64,000 bases of DNA. It comes from Cryobacterium gelidum. GTDB taxonomy: Bacteria > Actinomycetota > Actinomycetes > Actinomycetales > Microbacteriaceae. The notes below the pieces were generated by a model. The model was not told the DNA's origin and did no database searches. It worked only from the letters and a program-made list of their open reading frames with translations. The stretch lies in the NCBI RefSeq assembly GCF_004403985.1, contig NZ_SOHL01000009.1, positions 34,580 through 98,579 of the forward strand. Reading direction: 5' to 3'. Within the stretch, counting starts at the first letter, position 1, and the number at the start of each line of letters is the position of its first letter. A program made the position numbers and the translations under genes. Shown one piece after another: positions 19,196 through 28,179 of this stretch.

Positions 19196-21280
19196 CTAAT
19201 TCTGGACCAGCGTCACAAGTGTGAATCCGCCTGCGGCAACGGATACCCGGCCCGAGTGGTCCGCCCCGTTGCTGTTCTGACCTGCGACCAGGAGCTGACC
19301 GTTAGCGTCGAACGCCTGCTGTTGCAGCATGTAGCCTCGCGGCACTCCGCTCTTCCAGACGGTGGTTTCGTTGGCCGCACTCACATACAGGGTGGAGTCC
19401 CCACCAGATCCGGTGACGGCGACGGACGAGATCAACGGCTGGATGAGTAGTGCGTCGATGGAGGCCGTTCCAGCGCTGTGGCCGACGACGGAGGTGGCAC
19501 CGGCGGGCAGGGTGCGTTCCAGCGAGAACGGGAAGATCCTCCCCGGTGCGTCCGTGATGCCTTGGGCACCGGCACCGCCGTTGGGCGTGCTGCCCAGATC
19601 GATGCTCTTCCCGGCAGTCCATGCCGTGCTCCCGGCCGGTTCAACCGACTGGTTCACGATCGGGTAGATGGTCCGTGCCTGGTCGGCGGCCGGCACCGGA
19701 ATCGATAGTGCGTCCCCGGCATCCAGCCGCACGTAGGCACCGCCTGACCAGTTGGACTCCCCGGTCCACGCCGAAGCGGGCGTGACGACGGATCCGCTGT
19801 TGGTGATGGTGCCGGATTCCGCTTCGATGACGCTCAGGCCGTTGGCGGAGACGGTCTCGTTGATCCCCAGCGACTTGGCCTTGAGAACCGGATTCGCGTC
19901 GAGGACCAGCATGGAGAGCAGCGCATGGATTGTGGACTCAGCGCCGGAATTCGGGTTGACCCGGCCATCCCGTGCGATCCCGTCGATGGCCGTTCCGGTG
20001 GCGGGGTTGTAGGTCGGGGCGCCGCTGCGGTTGGCTCCGAAGTACCAGCTTGCCGCGATGGCGGCGATGTCCAGCAGTCCAGGGGCGTTGGCGGCATGAG
20101 CGGTGGCGACCAGACTTTGCACTCGTGAGTCGACCCCGTAGGCAATCTGCGATTCACCGGGCGTCGGTGTCCAGGCATTGTCCGCTCCACCGGCTGCCAG
20201 AAGCTGTGGGGTGAACTGCGCGGCATCCTTGATAGCCGCCGTCAGCAGGTCAGGCCGGTCCAGCACGTCGGCGGCCGTGGCGACGGCGGCCGGAGCCATT
20301 CCGCCCCAGGCGTGCCAGAGCGTCTGTGACTTGTTCCACGGGAGGATGGCACCGAACGGCCACTGATTCACCGATCCGGACGACATCGCGGCGATGCCCT
20401 CGGTCAGCTGAGTCAGTGCAGTGGTGGCGATGGCGTCGGTCGGTTCTGCGCTGGCATATGCGACAAGTCCGAGCACGGCCTCGGCCGAGGCATCCGCCCC
20501 ACCCGCGATCAACCAGGCCGGGACCTCCACGCCGTCGGCCACGTCATAGCTGCCGTATTCGGCCAGCGATTGCTCGTTCAGGGAGCCGAGCGCCAGGTGC
20601 AGGCGGTCTTGCAGGAACGCGGCGAACTCCGGGTCGGCCGACTTGAACGCTGCGTATCCCTCTCCCAGTGCCCACACGGTGCGCGCCAGCCAGTAAGATT
20701 CGGACGAGTCGCTCGGGTCCGGCAGCTCGACGGGTGACGCACTGGGCGTCAGGCTGCCATCCGTCTGCTGCCAGAGCACCACGTTGCCGGCGTTGGGGCC
20801 GGTCGTGGTCTGTAGGAAGGTGAGCGAGCGAAGAGTCTGGAATGCGTGCTCCCGGCTGGTCTCATCACCGGTCTGTTGCCAGTGCCGCAGGTAGACAACG
20901 GCGGTGCGGGCGATATCGTCAGCGTTAAAGGCGCCTTGGCTCCAGTAGCCGGTCACCGCATCCAGGGACCCGCCGCCGACGCGCGTGTACCTGCCATCGC
21001 CGTTGCTGTTGTCCGCATAGGTCCATGGAGCCAGGACCTTCGGATTCTCTTCCAGCCGATAGGTGGTGTGCCCCTCGACCGCCGTGAGCGGCACGGTGTC
21101 GAGCAGAAAGTTTAGGTGGGCCAGATTAGTCAAGGACGCCATCGACGCTGGCGTGCCGTGGACGAGCGCTGACGCGGGTGCCGCGGCCGCGGCACCCGCA
21201 CCCGCCAGGAGCATCGATAGCGCGGCGGCGAGGGCCACAGGCTTGGATATCAGTCTTCTGCGAACATCGTCGAAGGTCAT
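19196..21280 (-). CDS. Large secreted protein, (alpha/alpha)-barrel-like with a carbohydrate-binding-like domain; function unknown
   Basis: A 694-residue protein with a Sec signal peptide (basic start, long Ala/Leu core, cleavage near AAAAAP-ASA). Residues of about 50-460 look all-helical with repeated W/Y-rich turns (ESYWLARTVWALGEGY, QTLWHAWGGMAPAAV, ASWYFGANRSG), as in six-hairpin glycosidase or epimerase folds. Residues of about 480-620 begin VIEAESGTI and contain WSGGAYVRLDAGDALSIPV and ASIDALLIQP, resembling a CBM6/CBM35 beta-sandwich. A final beta-rich segment follows. I do not recognise a defined family or catalytic residues. It sits between the GH130 gene and the GH13 gene, so it probably acts on the extracellular glycan imported by the neighbouring ABC system. 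AGGAGAG precedes the ATG. Confidence 0.7.
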   Translation of the reverse strand: MTFDDVRRRLISKPVALAAALSMLLAGAGAAAAAPASALVHGTPASMASLTNLAHLNFLLDTVPLTAVEGHTTYRLEENPKVLAPWTYADNSNGDGRYTRVGGGSLDAVTGYWSQGAFNADDIARTAVVYLRHWQQTGDETSREHAFQTLRSLTFLQTTTGPNAGNVVLWQQTDGSLTPSASPVELPDPSDSSESYWLARTVWALGEGYAAFKSADPEFAAFLQDRLHLALGSLNEQSLAEYGSYDVADGVEVPAWLIAGGADASAEAVLGLVAYASAEPTDAIATTALTQLTEGIAAMSSGSVNQWPFGAILPWNKSQTLWHAWGGMAPAAVATAADVLDRPDLLTAAIKDAAQFTPQLLAAGGADNAWTPTPGESQIAYGVDSRVQSLVATAHAANAPGLLDIAAIAASWYFGANRSGAPTYNPATGTAIDGIARDGRVNPNSGAESTIHALLSMLVLDANPVLKAKSLGINETVSANGLSVIEAESGTITNSGSVVTPASAWTGESNWSGGAYVRLDAGDALSIPVPAADQARTIYPIVNQSVEPAGSTAWTAGKSIDLGSTPNGGAGAQGITDAPGRIFPFSLERTLPAGATSVVGHSAGTASIDALLIQPLISSVAVTGSGGDSTLYVSAANETTVWKSGVPRGYMLQQQAFDANGQLLVAGQNSNGADHSGRVSVAAGGFTLVTLVQN

Positions 21281-21325
21281 ATGTCTCTCCTGGTCGGGTC
21301 AATGGTGGGGTCAGATTAATGAGAC

Positions 21326-22411
21326 CTAGACCCGGTCGAGTTTGGCGACACCGATCTTGGAATCGGCCATGCCGTAGAACACGAACAACTGGCCATCGAT
21401 CTTTTCGATCGCCGTCGGAAACACCACGTTCGGCACGATGCCGGAAATTTCGTCCTCGGTTTCGGGCGTCAGCAGCGGCTTGTCAGTGCGGGCGATCACT
21501 ATAGAAGGATCATCGGCGTCGAGAATCATGGCGCCTGCGGCGTAGTTGACCTTCTGCTGATGATCGAACGCCGACTTCTCCAGCGCCCCGGCGACACCGT
21601 GGTGGATGAGCAGCCAGCCCTCGTCGACCCGGATTGGCGCCGGTCCACCGCCGATCTTGAGCGCCTCGAACGGATACTCGCTCAGGGCGACGAGCTTGTG
21701 CTTGCCCATGTGCACCAGGTTGCGGATGTCCGCCTGCACGTCGGTCACGGCGACGTAGGAGATCCAGATGCCAGGGCGGTTGTCGGTCAGACCGGCGGGC
21801 AAATGCTCACCCTCGCCCTCACGGATCCAGCCCAGGTCCCACATGGGCCGGTGCAGCATCGCGTAGGAGGGGACGCCGTCTGGGTCGTTTACCGGCTCAG
21901 GGAAGAAAACCGCGTCCTTGTTCGGGAACAGGTTCAGGTCTAGGGATAGCTCGGCTTTGTACTCGAACAGACACGGGCCGAGGCGTTCCCAAGTGCGCAG
22001 GTTCTCGGAGTGGGCGAAGGCCAGGCGCGGCCCCATCGGCCCGTACGCCACGTACGTCATAAGGTGTCTGCCGAGGGACGGCACCCAGGTGACGCGCGGG
22101 TCTTCGGTACCGGCATTATTCCGGCCGCGTTCCCAGCCCTCGTCAGGGGCGAGTACGGTACCTTCGCGCTCGACGCCGGAGGGCACGCCGTCGTCACCGA
22201 TGATGATCCTGGCGATCCCTACCCGGGAGACGTTTCCCTTGGCCACCAGCCGTGGCAGGAGGTAGAGCACGCCGTCGGGGCCACGGCCGCTGGCCGGGTT
22301 TAGCACGCCCTCGGCCTCGAGGTCGTTGCCCTCTTCCGGCGTCATGATGACGCCGGCGCGGGTGAGTGTGAACGGAACGGTTGGCAATGCAGATGTTGCT
22401 GCGGAGTTCAT
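21326..22411 (-). CDS. GH130 family glycoside phosphorylase/hydrolase
   Basis: A 361-residue five-bladed beta-propeller enzyme of the GH130 type. Typical motifs are LNPASGRGPDGVLYLLPRLV near the N-terminus, NNAGTEDPRVTWV (the catalytic Asp region), TYVAYGPMGPRLAFAHSENL and, near the C-terminus, RVDEGWLLIHHGV. Characterised members phosphorolyse or hydrolyse beta-1,2- or beta-1,4-mannosidic bonds; which linkage applies here cannot be decided by eye. No signal peptide is visible, so it acts in the cytosol on imported oligosaccharide. It follows the second permease gene by 7 nt, without a strong ribosome site, so translation may be coupled. Confidence 0.85.
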   Translation of the reverse strand: MNSAATSALPTVPFTLTRAGVIMTPEEGNDLEAEGVLNPASGRGPDGVLYLLPRLVAKGNVSRVGIARIIIGDDGVPSGVEREGTVLAPDEGWERGRNNAGTEDPRVTWVPSLGRHLMTYVAYGPMGPRLAFAHSENLRTWERLGPCLFEYKAELSLDLNLFPNKDAVFFPEPVNDPDGVPSYAMLHRPMWDLGWIREGEGEHLPAGLTDNRPGIWISYVAVTDVQADIRNLVHMGKHKLVALSEYPFEALKIGGGPAPIRVDEGWLLIHHGVAGALEKSAFDHQQKVNYAAGAMILDADDPSIVIARTDKPLLTPETEDEISGIVPNVVFPTAIEKIDGQLFVFYGMADSKIGVAKLDRV

Positions 22412-22418
22412 GTGTCAG

Positions 22419-23288
22419 TTAGCCCTTTACGCTGGATCCGAGATTGTTGGAAATGAATTGACGCTGGAAGAAAATGAACAACGCGATGGCAGGTGCTGCG
22501 AGCACACAGGCACCGGCCAGGATGGCCCCGAACGGGTTGGAGGCTGTCGCCGCGATGTTGGAGATGTAGTTGGCCAGTGAGACGGCCAGCGGCTGAAGGG
22601 CCGCGTCTTTCGTGATCAGGAATGGCCATAAGAACTCGTTCCAGGGGCCGATGAAAGTCAGCAGGATGGCCGTGACGATAGCGGGGCGCACCAGTGGGAT
22701 GGCGATCTGCCACAGAATCCGAAGCTCGCTGGCGCCATCGATCCGGGCCGCCTCGAACAGGCTCGCGGGCAGCTGCAGGAAGTACTGCCGGAATACGAAT
22801 ACCGCGGTGGAGTTGATGGCGAACGGCAGGATCATGCCGAGGTAGCTGTCGGCGAGACCGTAGTCGCGCGCGATCATCACATACAGCGGGATGAGTAGCA
22901 GCTGGAACGGGATCATCTGTACTAGCAGCATCATGCCGAACACCACACCGCGGCCCCGGAACTGCATCTGCGCCAGAGCATAGCCCACCAGAAGGCCGAA
23001 CACCACGGTGCACAGGATGACGCCGCCGGTGAAAATGCCCGAGTTCATCAAGCCGATTAGCAGGCTTATCCGGTCGTTGATCTCGGTGTAGTTTTCCAAA
23101 CTGAGATTGGCCGGATTGGGGAAGGCGCCGGCCACCGACGTGTCTGGTGAGGCCTGCAGCGAGCCGATGAGCATGTAGTAGAACGGGAAGAGGAACACGA
23201 AGGCGCCGACGGCGAGCATCAGAAAACTGCCAACTGTCAGGTTCCGGCGTTTCTCAGTTTTTTCTTGGTGAGGCTTAAACCGTGCCAT
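22419..23288 (-). CDS. Carbohydrate ABC transporter permease (MalG-type)
   Basis: A 289-residue permease with six hydrophobic segments and the EAA loop EAARIDGASELRILWQIAIP, typical of the MalG/UgpE class. I start it at ATG 23288 (MARFKPHQEK) because AAGGAGG lies just upstream and the TGA of the MalF-type gene ends one base before; an in-frame start 8 codons earlier has no such support. It pairs with the MalF-type permease and the binding lipoprotein encoded upstream. The ATPase is not encoded here, as is common for CUT1 systems that share an MsmK/MsiK-type ATPase. Confidence 0.94.
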   Translation of the reverse strand: MARFKPHQEKTEKRRNLTVGSFLMLAVGAFVFLFPFYYMLIGSLQASPDTSVAGAFPNPANLSLENYTEINDRISLLIGLMNSGIFTGGVILCTVVFGLLVGYALAQMQFRGRGVVFGMMLLVQMIPFQLLLIPLYVMIARDYGLADSYLGMILPFAINSTAVFVFRQYFLQLPASLFEAARIDGASELRILWQIAIPLVRPAIVTAILLTFIGPWNEFLWPFLITKDAALQPLAVSLANYISNIAATASNPFGAILAGACVLAAPAIALFIFFQRQFISNNLGSSVKG

Positions 23289-23289
23289 T

Positions 23290-24243
23290 TCAGTCCTCCT
23301 TCCCGCCGACAAGGCGTTTCTGAATCAAAGCGACCAGCAGCACACCGAGTACCAGCACGACGCCCAGCGCGGCCGCAACATCCGGGTTTCCCTGCAGGAT
23401 CCCCTTTTGGTACATCAGGAATACCGGAGAGCTAGATGCACCGTCCGGCCCGCCGCCTCCGGTGAGTAGGTAGGGTTCCGTGAACAGATTGGCACCGGTA
23501 ATGGTGGCGAGGAGGGTGACCAGCACGCTGGCCGAGCGCACGCCGGGGACGGTGATGTTCCAGAATTGCGCCCATTTGTTTGCGCCGTCTACCGAGGCAG
23601 ATTCGTAGAGTTCTTCCGGGATGTTCTGCAGCGCGGCCAGATAGAGCAGGATGAAGAATCCCAGCTGTTTCCAGGTCACATACAGCGCTACGGTGGGCAT
23701 CGCCAGCCAGGAGCTAACCAACCAAGATGGGTCGGGGGCCAACGGACCGAGCAGGACGTTGACCAGACCGTTCTCCTGGAAGAGGAACAGCCACACGCCA
23801 ACGACGGCGACACTGGCCGTGATGTAGGGCACGAAGTAGCTCACACGAAAGAACGTCCGCAGCCTCGTCACCCGGTTGAGGGCGTTGGCCAGGATCAGCG
23901 ACAGGCCCACCGTGAGCGGAACGTTGATGACCAGAAAAATCAGAATGTTGAGGAAAGAGCGTTGCACGGCGGGGTCGGACAAGATCGTGACGTAGTTGTC
24001 CAACCCGACGAACGGCCGGTCGACCTGCACCCCGGGGGCGGTGAAGAAGTAATCGTGGAACGAGATGTAAACGGCATAGCCGAGCGGGAACGCCAGGACC
24101 CCCAGAACGTACACCACGTACGGCGCGCTGAACAGAAGCCCTAGCGGCTGACGGCCCAAGGGAGACGTTTTCTTCCTGGGGCGCGTCAGCTGCCGGTTTG
24201 CCGTTACCCCGACCGGGCTGTCTTGGACGGTGCGGAGTGACAT
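23290..24243 (-). CDS. Carbohydrate ABC transporter permease (MalF/UgpA-type)
   Basis: A 317-residue permease with six membrane segments preceded by a basic cytoplasmic N-terminus. The EAA loop is ELYESASVDGANKWAQFWNITVPGVR, and GVRSASVLVTLLATITGANLF with PYLLTGGGGPDG are standard for CUT1 permeases of the MalF/UgpA type. It begins 11 nt after the stop codon of the binding-protein gene with no Shine-Dalgarno, suggesting coupled translation. It forms the heterodimeric channel with the downstream MalG-type protein. Confidence 0.94.
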   Translation of the reverse strand: MSLRTVQDSPVGVTANRQLTRPRKKTSPLGRQPLGLLFSAPYVVYVLGVLAFPLGYAVYISFHDYFFTAPGVQVDRPFVGLDNYVTILSDPAVQRSFLNILIFLVINVPLTVGLSLILANALNRVTRLRTFFRVSYFVPYITASVAVVGVWLFLFQENGLVNVLLGPLAPDPSWLVSSWLAMPTVALYVTWKQLGFFILLYLAALQNIPEELYESASVDGANKWAQFWNITVPGVRSASVLVTLLATITGANLFTEPYLLTGGGGPDGASSSPVFLMYQKGILQGNPDVAAALGVVLVLGVLLVALIQKRLVGGKED

Positions 24244-24254
24244 GGGAATCGCCG

Positions 24255-25562
24255 TTAGTTCTGCGCTACGAGCTGATCAATTTTTTCGGCTGCATCCTGA
24301 AAGGCCTCGTCAATGCTTTGGTTTTCGAAGACCACGGATGCTGCGTAGGCCGTGCGGAAAGTCTGCCAGACCTCGACCGAGTTGGAAACGTTGGGAACCT
24401 CAACGGTGCGAGCAGCCTGGTCGGCGAACTGCTCATACGCCGGGTTCGCGGCGAAGTAGTCGGCGTAGGTGCTGGTCAGGTCTTCGCGCATCGGCATCTG
24501 TCCGGTGAGGGCCAGAAGGCTTCCGTCCTGCTCCTCGCTCGTGGCGAACTTCAGCACCTCCCAGGCCGTTCCCTGGTTCTCGCAGGCGGAATACAGGCCA
24601 ATGTTCTTGGCGTCTGAGAAGGTATAGCCGTCATCCTGCGCCTCAGCGCCAGGGATCGCGACGGCGCCCCAGTTGACCGCGTCCTTGTAAGCATTGATGG
24701 CCCACGGACCGGCCAGCGACATGGCCGACTTGCCCTCAGCAAAGGAGTCGCCTTGGTACACCTCTTTGGAAGCTAGGTTCTCCTGGTAGAGGGTCTCGAA
24801 CATTGTGGCCACCTGCTTGCCCGCGTCGCTGTCGAAGGTGGCCTTGCCGTCCTCAACCAGCGAGGCACCATTGGAGTTGGCCGCATAGAACGGGTAGAAG
24901 TCGAACCACGATTGGAAGAAGTCACTGGCCGGGGAAGGCCAGATGGCGTTCTGTACGGCGCCGGATTCCACCAGTGCCCGTGCGGTGTCGAGGAATTCCG
25001 CCTGCGTGGCCAGCTTCGGGTTCTCGGCGTCCAGGCCGGCCGCGGTGAAGATGTCCTTGTTATAGAACAGCACTACCGGGTTCGACTTCCACGGCATCTG
25101 GTAGGTCTTGCCGTCGCTGGACTGATACTGGTCGGTCAGGTCCCCGGTGCGCTCCGCGAGGTAGTCGGCACCATCCGGGAAGGAATCCAATGCCACCAGA
25201 CCGCCCTGCTTCTGGAACTGAGGCACGGCCACCGGGGCGGTATTGAAGACCAGGCAAGGGGCGTTGCCAGCGGTGATGGCAGCGCCGATGACTTCTTCGC
25301 TGCTCTTACCGGCCGGGATTTGCTGGCCGGTGACCTGTTCGTCCGGGTTGGCGTTGTTCCAGTCGGCCACCATTTTCTCGGCCCACTGGACTTCGAACTC
25401 GTTGTTGGAGTACCAGACCTTAATCGGGCCAGTCGCGGTGAGTGCTCCGCTCGCGTCCTTGCTATCACTCCCCCCGCTACTGCAGGCTGCCAAGACCATA
25501 CTCCCCGCCACGGCGACGGCCGACATGGTGAGTCGTCGAGCAGTGGTTTTTATGTGCTTCAT
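24255..25562 (-). CDS. Carbohydrate ABC transporter substrate-binding lipoprotein
   Basis: A 435-residue family 1 extracellular solute-binding protein. The signal peptide ends in lipobox VLAAC followed by an SSGGSDSKDAS linker; then come IKVWYSNNEFEVQWAEKMVADWN, MPWKSNPVVLFYNKDIFTAAG and FAEGKSAMSLAGPWAINAYK, as expected for CUT1 receptors. It binds an oligosaccharide outside the cell. GAGGAG precedes the ATG by 5 nt. The gene lies 38 nt downstream of the LacI regulator gene, so both are probably on one transcript. Confidence 0.95.
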   Translation of the reverse strand: MKHIKTTARRLTMSAVAVAGSMVLAACSSGGSDSKDASGALTATGPIKVWYSNNEFEVQWAEKMVADWNNANPDEQVTGQQIPAGKSSEEVIGAAITAGNAPCLVFNTAPVAVPQFQKQGGLVALDSFPDGADYLAERTGDLTDQYQSSDGKTYQMPWKSNPVVLFYNKDIFTAAGLDAENPKLATQAEFLDTARALVESGAVQNAIWPSPASDFFQSWFDFYPFYAANSNGASLVEDGKATFDSDAGKQVATMFETLYQENLASKEVYQGDSFAEGKSAMSLAGPWAINAYKDAVNWGAVAIPGAEAQDDGYTFSDAKNIGLYSACENQGTAWEVLKFATSEEQDGSLLALTGQMPMREDLTSTYADYFAANPAYEQFADQAARTVEVPNVSNSVEVWQTFRTAYAASVVFENQSIDEAFQDAAEKIDQLVAQN

Positions 25563-25600
25563 TGCGTCTCCTCGGAAAGTGACTGTGTTGGTGCAGGTCG

Positions 25601-26626
25601 TTAGGTTGTGCTGAATCTGACCGGTCCGGTGGAGCCTCGGACCAGAAGCCTTGGCGGGGGAAGAACGATATCCTGCCCGTCGTGGGTGCCAGCGAGCTGG
25701 TCAAGCAGAACCGCCGCGGCCAACCGGCCCCACCTGAGCGGATCGGACGAGATCGTGGTCAGCGGTGGATTGAGATACTGGGCAAATTCGGCATTATCGA
25801 AGCCGGTAATGGATAAGTCACCTGGCACGGTGAATCCGTGGGTGAGGGCGAACGACTGCCCGGCGGTGGCCATGAGGTCGTTGGCGTAGACGATAGCGGT
25901 GGGTCGATCGGGCCGGCGCAGCAAGGCTTCGGTAGCGGTGACTCCCCCAGACGCGGTGAAGTCGGCGTCGGCGAAGAGGTCAGCCGGCAACCCGGCCGCG
26001 GAAAGTGCCCTTTCCCACGCCAGACGGCGGCTGCGGCCGTGAACGTAGGCCTGCGCTCCGCCGACATGAGCAATGCGGGTGTGGCCCAGGCCAATGAGAT
26101 GGTCGACGGCGGCCGTGATTCCGTCCGTGTCATCCGTGCGCAGGGCAGTAAACGGGGAGGGTGTATCCGAACGCTCCAGCGTGACTGCGGGAAGCTTGAG
26201 TTCTCGCAGGAGAGCAATCCTGGAATCGTCGTTCCGCATGTCGGTGAGGATTACGCCATCCACCCGTCCACCCTCGACGAGCTTGCGGTAGCTACGCTCT
26301 TCCGCGTCGGGATCGGTGGCTATGGTGAGGACCAAAGCGTACTCGTGCTCCGAAAGGGTGGATTCGATACCGGCAATGAAGGCCGGGAAAAACGGGTCTG
26401 TACCCAGCAGCTTCAGATCACGAGCGACGACGAGCCCCAACGCATAGGCCTTGGATGAAGAGAACCCCTTGGCGCGCAGGCTCGGCTTCCAACCGAGTTG
26501 TTTCGCCGCCTCCACGATGCGCTGGCGGGTCACGTCACTGACGCCCGGTCGGCCGTTGAGCGCGTACGAGACGGCACCCTTGCTCACGCCGGCCGCACGA
26601 GCGACGTCGCTGATCGTGACCGCCAT
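25601..26626 (-). CDS. LacI family transcriptional regulator of the sugar cluster
   Basis: A 341-residue LacI/GalR regulator. The N-terminal helix-turn-helix is ISDVARAAGVSKGAVSYALN with hinge SLRAKGFS, and the periplasmic-binding-like effector domain contains LKLPAVTLERSD, HVGGAQAYVHGRSRRLAWE and SITGFDNAEFAQYLNPPLTTI. AAGGAGG precedes the ATG. It is the first gene of the leftward cluster. Two CCGG-centred dyads just upstream (26668-26681, 26691-26704) fit LacI operators, so it probably represses itself and the downstream transport and glycosidase genes until an oligosaccharide inducer binds. Confidence 0.94.
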   Translation of the reverse strand: MAVTISDVARAAGVSKGAVSYALNGRPGVSDVTRQRIVEAAKQLGWKPSLRAKGFSSSKAYALGLVVARDLKLLGTDPFFPAFIAGIESTLSEHEYALVLTIATDPDAEERSYRKLVEGGRVDGVILTDMRNDDSRIALLRELKLPAVTLERSDTPSPFTALRTDDTDGITAAVDHLIGLGHTRIAHVGGAQAYVHGRSRRLAWERALSAAGLPADLFADADFTASGGVTATEALLRRPDRPTAIVYANDLMATAGQSFALTHGFTVPGDLSITGFDNAEFAQYLNPPLTTISSDPLRWGRLAAAVLLDQLAGTHDGQDIVLPPPRLLVRGSTGPVRFSTT

Positions 26627-26667
26627 GCGCCTGCCTCCTTACAACGACGGGCCAGCGATTTCCATTG

Positions 26668-26681
26668 CTGAACCGGTTCAG
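26668..26681. promoter_or_regulatory. LacI-type operator O1
   Basis: CTGAACCGGTTCAG is a perfect 14-bp palindrome with the central CG typical of LacI family operators, 42 bp upstream of the LacI start codon and just downstream of the predicted promoter. Confidence 0.8.
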
Positions 26682-26690
26682 TAAATCCAA

Positions 26691-26718
26691 CTCAACCGGT
26701 TAAGTCAGGAACTGTCAA
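26691..26718 (-). promoter_or_regulatory. LacI promoter with operator O2
   Basis: On the minus strand a perfect TTGACA -35 box (26713-26718) is followed by a spacer holding the near-palindrome CTTAACCGGTTGAG (26691-26704). A weak -10 (TTGAGT) overlaps its end at 17-bp spacing. O2 therefore lies within the promoter, and O1 immediately downstream. Confidence 0.6.
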
Positions 26719-26739
26719 GTGCCTGCGGTCAATCCGGAA

Positions 26740-27092
26740 TTGTAACTTTCAAAACAAATTTTCTTCCCCCGTGCGCACAATCGGATGGCTGCCGTAGCCG
26801 GAAAGCGCGCTGCCTGAGGACGAAGACCTCGACTGATCAGGCGCTTTCGGATGCACGATGGGGGGCTGGCCCGAGCGGGTCCACAATATCCCTCCGGAGT
26901 TTGCAGCGTGCGGATACCTTGGTAAGTGAAGCGTCCACGTATGACATTTGCTCAGAATCGGCACTAGTGGGGTCGTTGGTCAGGTGTGCCTCAGGCAGCG
27001 GCAGCGCGTGCCGACGCCGAGGACGTCGGCGAGGCTGGCCGCTACCGGGCGGGTGACACCTGGCCCGAGGCCGCCCGGTGCGGGCCCCTGCC
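26740..27092. other. Intergenic region with no recognised gene
   Basis: About 350 bp between the sugar-cluster promoter and the end of the second aldo/keto reductase gene. Two short open frames here have no codon pattern or homology I recognise. The only structures seen are the hairpin at 27044-27079 and a small 6-bp dyad (CCGACG/CGTCGG) at 27011-27029. Confidence 0.5.
27044..27079 (-). terminator. Possible terminator after the aldo/keto reductase gene
   Basis: ACCGGGCGG (27044-27052) and CCGCCCGGT (27071-27079) form a perfect 9-bp GC-rich stem with an 18-nt loop, just beyond the stop codon at 27093. There is no U-run, so it is a moderate candidate. Confidence 0.45.
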
Positions 27093-28079
27093 TCACCAGC
27101 GCGGGTGGATCTGCTTTCGCAGGAGCCGATCGTAGATGTCCTGCACGGCCTCGTTGAACGCGACGCTCAGCGGCTCGGCTACGCCCGCAGCGGCATTTGC
27201 CTGTGCCTGCGCGACCGAGCGGGCTCCCGGAATCACGGCGCTCACACCGTCGATCTGGGCGACCCAGGCCAAGGCGGCCTGCGCCGGGGTGAGGCCGGCC
27301 GGAACCAGGGCCGCGAACTCGGTGGCGGCCTGCAGACCGACCTCGAAGTCGACGCCGGAGAAGGTCTCACCGACGTCGAAATGGCTGCCGTCTCGGTTGT
27401 AATTGCGGTGGTCGCTGTCGGCGAACACGGTCTCGCGGGAATATTTGCCGGTGAGCAGCCCGCTGGCCAGCGGAACCCGGGCGATGATGCCGACCCCGGC
27501 AGCGCGCGCGGCGGGCAGCACCTCATCGAGCGGCTTGAGCCGAAAAGCGTTCAGGATGATCTGCACCGTTGCGACGCCCGGGTGGCTGATCGCAGCGAGG
27601 GCCTGGTCGCAGGTCTCCACGCTCACACCATAGTTCTTGATGACGCCCTCGTCGACGAGGGTGTCGAGAGCGTCGTACACCTCGTCGGACTCAAAGACCG
27701 CGCTCGGCGGGCAGTGCAGTTGCACGAGGTCGAGGGTATCCATGCCGAGGTTGGTTCGCGACCGGTCGGTCCACTCGCGAAAATTGGCGAGCACGAAATT
27801 CTCCGGCAGCTGTTCGGCCCGGCGACCCATTTTGGTGGCGACGATGATTTCAGCACCTGAGGCGTCGTTCGCAAGAAAATGCCCGATCAGACGCTCGCTG
27901 CGGCCGTCACCGTAGACATCCGCTGTGTCGAAGATGGTGATTCCGGCTTCGACGGATGCCGCGAGTACAGCGGCCCCATCGGCGTCGGTCACGGCGCCCC
28001 AATCGCCCCCAAGCTGCCAGGTTCCCAACCCGATCACGGAAACAGTGTGGCCGGTTCGTCCAAGAGTGCGTGTTTGCAT
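27093..28079 (-). CDS. Aldo/keto reductase (IolS/Tas-like)
   Basis: A 328-residue NADPH-dependent oxidoreductase of the larger aldo/keto reductase group. The tetrad is visible: DTADVYGDGRSE (Asp, Tyr), VATKMGRR (Lys) and VQLHCPP (His). The cofactor-binding end contains VSAVIPGARSVAQAQANA. It has no close sequence relation to the shorter reductase at 2021. The substrate is unknown. TAAGCT ends exactly 6 nt before the ATG at 28079 and no Shine-Dalgarno is present, so the mRNA is probably leaderless. Its own promoter separates it from the nucleoside operon upstream. Confidence 0.92.
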   Translation of the reverse strand: MQTRTLGRTGHTVSVIGLGTWQLGGDWGAVTDADGAAVLAASVEAGITIFDTADVYGDGRSERLIGHFLANDASGAEIIVATKMGRRAEQLPENFVLANFREWTDRSRTNLGMDTLDLVQLHCPPSAVFESDEVYDALDTLVDEGVIKNYGVSVETCDQALAAISHPGVATVQIILNAFRLKPLDEVLPAARAAGVGIIARVPLASGLLTGKYSRETVFADSDHRNYNRDGSHFDVGETFSGVDFEVGLQAATEFAALVPAGLTPAQAALAWVAQIDGVSAVIPGARSVAQAQANAAAGVAEPLSVAFNEAVQDIYDRLLRKQIHPRW

Positions 28080-28085
28080 GTACCC

Positions 28086-28091
28086 AGCTTA
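28086..28091 (-). promoter_or_regulatory. -10-like box of a leaderless promoter (aldo/keto reductase at 27093)
   Basis: TAAGCT on the minus strand ends 6 nt before the ATG at 28079. No -35 box is clear. Confidence 0.45.
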
Positions 28092-28179
28092 GGCATCGGG
28101 TGTGCTTCGCCGACGCAACGGTGCGCCACGGCCCTGACGCGCCGCTTTGCAGAGGCGACCGCCGGCGATCGTGCCGCCG

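Noticed and set aside
26749-27157. Two short open frames between the LacI gene and the aldo/keto reductase gene
   Set aside because: They overlap on opposite strands, have no start signal or homology, and one runs into the reductase gene antisense.
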